In this document: one piece after another, positions 58,751 through 64,000 of the stretch
Numbering within the stretch: the first letter of the stretch is position 1
Layout: every line of letters begins with the position of its first letter
Assembly: GCA_902729315.2 (NCBI GenBank)
Contig: LR746271.1
Span: 4,052,001-4,116,000 of the forward strand
Origin: Spirodela intermedia
Lineage: Eukaryota > Streptophyta > Magnoliopsida > Alismatales > Araceae
DNA: 64,000 nucleotides
Reading direction: 5' to 3'
Made by a program: the position numbers and the translations under genes
Notes under the pieces: model-generated
What the model was told of the DNA's origin: nothing
Seen by the model: only the letters and a program-made list of their open reading frames with translations
The model's database searches: none

Positions 58751-60394
58751 TAAGAGGCACAATCATTGACTAGCAGTCCACGTCTTCTTGCCTTCTGCTC
58801 ACGTGCGATAGCTCATATTCTTGCATTTGACGTAATACAACAGTTCACGTCTTCTCACATTCTGCATAATTGTGGCTTGAATAAAATATTCATGAATTAA
58901 ATAATCACAATGCTGCTGCATCATATAAGACAGCATGACAAATATATGTAAAAATTCAGTGATTGACATGTGTCATTAACTGTAGGAAATTATGGAAAAT
59001 CCCCTAAAATATGTGAAATAAAATATATATATTTCCCAAAATTACTTAAATATCCTCATGACATAAGTATAAAAAAATTCAAAACAAAGTCATAAAAAAT
59101 CTGGGAATATTTATAAAATAGAAAAAGTTCTTAGAATCATTATAAAGTTAATATTTGGCTATTTTATAAATGATAACATGGTAAAATAAGACATTTGATC
59201 CTAAAACATATTTACTTTATGGAATTAATGAATAGTTTTAGCATATTATCACTCACCTATAAAAGCAACTAAATAAAGAAAAAATTCAGAAAACCTATGG
59301 CATTTGTTTTCTGGTTTTCTATCAAGAAATGGAGAAATCAATTTACAGATTGTCGAAATCAGCAGAAAAAAATAGTTTAAAATTTAAAATTTAGAAACCC
59401 TTTTCTCGCATTTCAATCCCCTAGACATATATTTCTAAAATTTAAAAATTACAATCATAAAGAGGATAGTTTTGGTTTCTTTTTGAAAAATTTGGCATTG
59501 CTGAAAATAGAAAACAAAACTATCACAACTATCTAATTTATAAATTTCTTACATCATATTACATGTATGAAAAATTAAATCATTTAGATTCATTGATATC
59601 AAAATATACTAGGATGATTATTATTGAGTTAGAAGAATGATTTAATAGTATGAAATGTTAGAATACTTTTTTAGATACATGATAGATAACATGGATTTAA
59701 GTTTATAGATTTTTACTTCATAATCTTGATGGATAATATTTACTTAATGTAAAATTTTGATTAATCATTTGAGTCTAATGAAAAATTTTACACCTTGATC
59801 TATAGGACTTGTGAGAAGAGATCACTTATTTTAGAATTTAAGAAAAATAAAGTAATGTGAAAAATCTGAAAACAAATAGTACACCTGGAGGGTGTGAGAC
59901 ATCATTCTCATTGTCCAAAATCATCTATAGAAAAACACTTACTGCAAAATAAGTAGATAATGTGAAAGCTCTGAAAATGAAGAGTACACATGTCAAAATT
60001 TGTTCACAAGAAAAGCTATTAATCTACTATAGAAAAAAAAAAGTAGAAGAAATATAGTGTAAACATAAAACATCAAGTCATAGAAAAAAGAAAATATAGG
60101 ATCAAATATTATTCTTAGATTAATATTGATCATTAGAACATATTGTGAATTATATCTATGAGTGAAAAAGTGATAAAAATGTGAATGAAATAAATAATTT
60201 GTAGATTGTTATTCCAAGGAATGCTTAAATATTTAAGTGCTTGACATCATTCCTAAATACTTAATGTAAGACTCCAAAGTCTCTAGAGGTGCTTCATTCC
60301 TTATTATATTTTCATGCATTTAAATATGATGTTTGAAATTTATGAATTTTAATTAATTTTTATAATTCTATTGCTAAGAGACTAGTAATGATTT

Positions 60395-60407
60395 AAGTTG
60401 GGGGGTG
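60395..60407 (+). promoter_or_regulatory. Polypurine tract before LTR J
   Basis: AAGTTGGGGGGTG directly precedes the TGATAAG start of LTR J. A G-rich tract followed by TGATAAG is the usual plus-strand primer arrangement of Athila/Tat elements. It shows that J is a 3' LTR and gives the orientation of the family 1 parent element. Confidence 0.72.
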
Positions 60408-62293
60408 TGATAAGTTTTCATTATCATGAGTTAATAATTAATTAATAATATAATTTTTTTACTAACTCATGATAAATAGACTTATATTTATGTTAAATTA
60501 TAAAAAAAAAATTAGTTAGTTAATATGAATTTTTTAGATAATTATGTAAATTTATATAATTTTTATAATCCTTTTTTTGAGATAAATAAAGAGAAAAAAA
60601 AAAGATAGAAAAAGGAGAGAACCTACTAGCTAGTTAGCCCTAGGTTGAAAGCAAAATCAAGTAAAGTCGTGAGTAGGGACTCAAGCGATTGAGGGACATG
60701 TGGGGGACATATGTGCATTACTCCCCTTCACGTCACTAGTGGCTAGTTGGGTATGGGCCGAGCAGTCGTACATAAGTGAGAAAAGGACATATTAATTATA
60801 AAATCTAGTATTATTATATATCTATTTCAAAACTCGACAAATAACTGATGTGGGACTAAACTAAGAGTCAGCTTCCCATAAAGTTTTTAATAATTTTAAT
60901 ACCTACAATACCTATTATTTATGAGAACTAGATATTATTATGACGTAATTTTATAAGGGTATTGGCATACTTATTTTACTCTCTCTTATACAAGTAGAAA
61001 ATTAGCAAAAGTTTGAATCCTACTAGAGCCAAAACTCATATTTTTATTTGATTAAATTATAATTTTTTTTGTTGATTCTCGGTGAATAATTAAGTACCTA
61101 AAACTACTTAATCATTGGAGAAAATCTCGTCAATATGATTCGCGAAGCATTGTTACTAAAATTATCAAATAATTCTAGATAAAAGGATCATGAATCTATT
61201 GAGTAAATTATCTTCAATTGATTGATGAACAAGTCATTGTCATGAAGAGGACAATCTGTCGAGAGACGAAGTCACCACCTCTTGAAAGCGTACTAAATGC
61301 AATGAAGAGCCTACTCTTATTGTGCAGACCTAAGGATGAAGCTCGTTAAGATGTACCGCACCTCCATCTAACTTATCTCCGTTGGTTGACAATTGCCGAA
61401 GATCCACAAAGTCATCATTTTTCTACTCTACTAGGTGACAGCTACCAAGGATGATTCATCAATTTAATTCATTAATTTCTAGACTTTGTAAAAAGATATA
61501 AGATTGCCCACGTCGTACGTGTCTAAAAAGAACCTTTGAGGCCATGGACATTGCACAATAATTCTTCTAAACACTTAGGATTCTGACACATCAATATCGC
61601 AACGTCGGAACTTTATTTTACTATTTTCAACTAGTTTAACTTTCACTATCTTTTTTCGGACTTCAAAAGGAGATCTAAAATGCCCAAGTCATCTATGTCC
61701 ACGAAAAACCCTTGAGGCTATGGATATCGCACGATAACTATCTCAAACATAGAATTTTAGCAATTATTATTGCGAGGCTAGAACTTTATCTTTCTTCTTT
61801 CAACTTAATGTTCACTTAATTTAGTGTTATTTTGTATGATTTCAAGTTTCAAAACTCTTGTTCATTTAATTATGTTTTTTTGGTATTTACAAAACTTAAT
61901 TTGATCAATTAAGTCATCTATAATCACTTATGTAAGAGTCACCAAGTAGAACTTTATTTCTACCTGATTTCTGTTTTTTGGGGTACTAACATCATCCTAA
62001 CTCCTACACCCTTACTTTCCTTTTTCATAAATTTAAAATATATTTTCTTTCCATTGCTTAGTCTAAAAATCATAAAAAAATATATTCTTTGTAAACAAAT
62101 TCTAAAATATTACCTAATATTTTATTATATCCTTGTGATTGAGGTGAAAAATCTTTACTATTTTAGAACTTTTATTGAATTATAATTGATATATTTGTTT
62201 AGAAATACTTATAAATACCGAAAAATTAATATTTTCTAGTTTTATAAATATTTAACTTTATATGATTTATTACACAATGAGTAAGTCATGTCA
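60408..62293 (+). repeat. 3' LTR J (family 1)
   Basis: It runs from TGATAAGTTTTC to GTCATGTCA (about 1886 bases). It is the only family 1 copy in this window attached to a polypurine tract. The base following is CCCAT, which would be the expected target duplication; no left partner is found. Confidence 0.75.
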
Positions 62294-62439
62294 CCCATAC
62301 TTTGTGCTTAGATTTTGAACTTGTTAAAATGATAATGAAGCTTTATAATATATGTGCAACATTTATGTTGACAAATCTAATGTGAGACTAATGATTTTTC
62401 TATGTTTCAAGCCACTAGTATTTAACAGGTAGACCTAAT

Positions 62440-62735
62440 GTCATGTGAACAACATGCTTTGTATAGAGTTTTTGGTTCAACAAGTAGAAAAGTTTATAAA
62501 GGTAAAAAATTTATATGGTTTTCTTTTCATTTTTTAATAGTGCTGTTACACTATCATATCAATAAAATCCCATGTTAACCAAACAAAGAGTTTACTATAA
62601 GCTAACATTGGTGTATGCTAAAAAATATCTTTTTATGAGACCCCATGTTCCATCTTGATATGTTCTCAAGGTGATTCCTAGAGGTGTCAGATTTTATGTA
62701 TTTTCAGTTCATAGAAAGTTATAATGGTTTAGTCG
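62440..62735. repeat. Repeat X, copy 2
   Basis: Reverse-complement partner of 28700-28990. The GGTTCAACAAGTAGA and CCCATGTTCCATCTTGATATG segments are shared. Confidence 0.55.
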
Positions 62736-63740
62736 TAGTTCCAAATAGCATGCCATATATAGAATTCAACATTCAAACAAAATGAAAACTCTTGCTCATT
62801 AATGAAAGACAATTTAAACATCCACACATTCATTTCATATGATGAGTGCAATAATTTATTATGAAATGCATATCTCCACTTCAGAGAAATCCATTTGTTG
62901 TGATGCCAACATAAGTTTATTTAATAAAAATTATTTATGCTGAATATTTACTTTTTTCAGTAATCTTTCATGCCATGTTATGCTTTAGGTACTGTACACA
63001 TATCCATTGTGCACAGGTACCGATCATACAAATGTAAGGGATGAAGAATGGAAATAATTTAGTTTCTCATCAGAAAAGCTACCTGAAAGACCTGACAACA
63101 TTATTAGGACATTTTCTACATCCTTGAAGAAAATATCTTCATAGGATGTGAAGTTTCACCCTTTACATCACTCAAGATTTATGAGCTCTTTAATAATATA
63201 AAACAAATTAGATGCAATTGTAGTTCTTGATCTTGTAGTTCTTTAACAAAACAACCACAGTGAAGAATCCAGCATGTACTTCCTTTCCCAGATAACCCAT
63301 CCAAGTATTGGTATCCTAGCCACGACTACTGCACCTTATATTTGAGAACACAGTCCAAATATATTGAGAATGTTGAAATATTACTTATGGAATATGTAAA
63401 TCTATTATGTGTTGCAGATAACTTTCTTTTTAACACTTTTTATTCCTTTATATAGGAAAAAATTGACGTCAAAGCTAACACAAAGGCACCAAAGAGGGAG
63501 AGAGAAACTAAGCACATCACTATCATAGAGACAAAGGAAAACACCAAAATGGTAGTTAGTTACTAGACCTTACCCCATCCATGGAAAATTCGATTTTTAT
63601 TCTTTTAATACTTTACAAAATCTAGTAAAATATACAAAGGTCATAAAAATGAAATTTCTAAAGGAATCCTACCTCAAAAACATTAAATAAGGAAACTTAT
63701 TCAAACGATGAAACAAAATATATTGAATGTCAAGCAATAA
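62736..63740. other. No gene recognised
   Basis: AT-rich intergenic sequence without recognisable domains. The part near 62740-62790 resembles a piece of repeat X again. Confidence 0.45.
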
Positions 63741-64000
63741 GGAACCTATCTAGACCTGGCTCAAACTCGCTGGGATCTGGTCTCAAGCTTGTAACCTATT
63801 CATATTCAATAATCATTTTATACTTGTTACAACATGATTCAATTGGCACTTGGCTGAAATATTTGATGAGGATTGTAATTCCAAGGTTTCAGGGCCTATG
63901 TTATGACCCAAGCTTAATATCAACATGCTCAAAATTTTAGTTAACTTATATAAATAACAAGACCTTTTTCCTATGAGAACGGCCCCAATGGGAACATTTG
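63741..64000. repeat. Conserved block S, copy 3 (runs off the window)
   Basis: It aligns with 39040-39300 in the same orientation and with 7050-6790 in reverse complement (anchors GTCTGGTCTCAAG-like, GGTTTCAGGGCCTATGTTATG, GCTTAATATCAACAT). It is cut by the window end. Confidence 0.6.

Larger units (their letters stand above)
57538..60407 (+). mobile_element. Non-coding remnant upstream of 3' LTR J
   Basis: No retrotransposon protein domain remains. A further LTR-like piece with GGGGTCGAACTATAAAGAG lies at about 57650. The last part resembles an Athila/Tat 3' untranslated region and ends in the purine tract before LTR J. Probably several decayed elements are joined here. Confidence 0.45.

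Overview
This window is flowering-plant nuclear DNA. It is AT-rich, eukaryotic and intron-containing, with old nested LTR retrotransposons, PLAC8-type PLANT CADMIUM RESISTANCE (PCR) genes and a TCP transcription factor of the angiosperm CYC/TB1 lineage. I cannot name the species from sequence alone. Only two genes look intact: a four-exon PCR-like gene (5162-6231, +) and an apparently intronless CYC/TB1-type TCP gene (35480-34629, -). No tRNA, rRNA or CRISPR was seen.

Layout: 0-4.6 kb holds a relic of a PCR exon, a diverged dispersed repeat and LTR-derived tandem duplications. At 4.7-7.05 kb lies the intact PCR gene with its 5' region and a conserved downstream block (S). At 11.4-13.6 kb lies a second, broken PCR copy, cut off in intron 3 by a chromodomain-type Ty3/gypsy element (13.7-22.9 kb). 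That element carries further LTR insertions, one of them inside another. From 23.3 to 27.5 kb there are more LTR pieces, including an inverted partner of the large LTR-like block at 14.6-18.5 kb. From 29.0 to 39.0 kb I recognise no transposon, and the TCP gene sits inside this block. At 39.0-42.1 kb lies an inverted third PCR copy (pseudogene), again with block S and its 5' region. From 42.1 to 62.3 kb there is a retrotransposon graveyard: a minus-strand Athila/Tat-like Ty3/gypsy element (gag, PR, RT, RH, IN, tRNA-Asp-type primer site) and many solo or partial copies of a 1.6-1.9 kb LTR family, several with exact 5-bp target duplications. The last 260 bases are a third copy of block S, which suggests one more PCR copy just past the right edge.

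How it fits together: the locus looks like a small, repeatedly duplicated PCR cluster around a TCP gene, later invaded by retrotransposons. LTR recombination reduced most elements to solo LTRs. Nesting order can be read directly: chromodomain element > LTR-like block K > solo LTR A; LTR2 fragment > solo LTR B > solo LTR C; Athila-like pol > solo LTR D > solo LTR E. I found nothing resembling a new enzymatic system. The most notable features are the inverted duplication around the TCP gene, the long duplicated TC-rich tract upstream of that gene, and the dense family of oppositely oriented solo LTRs.
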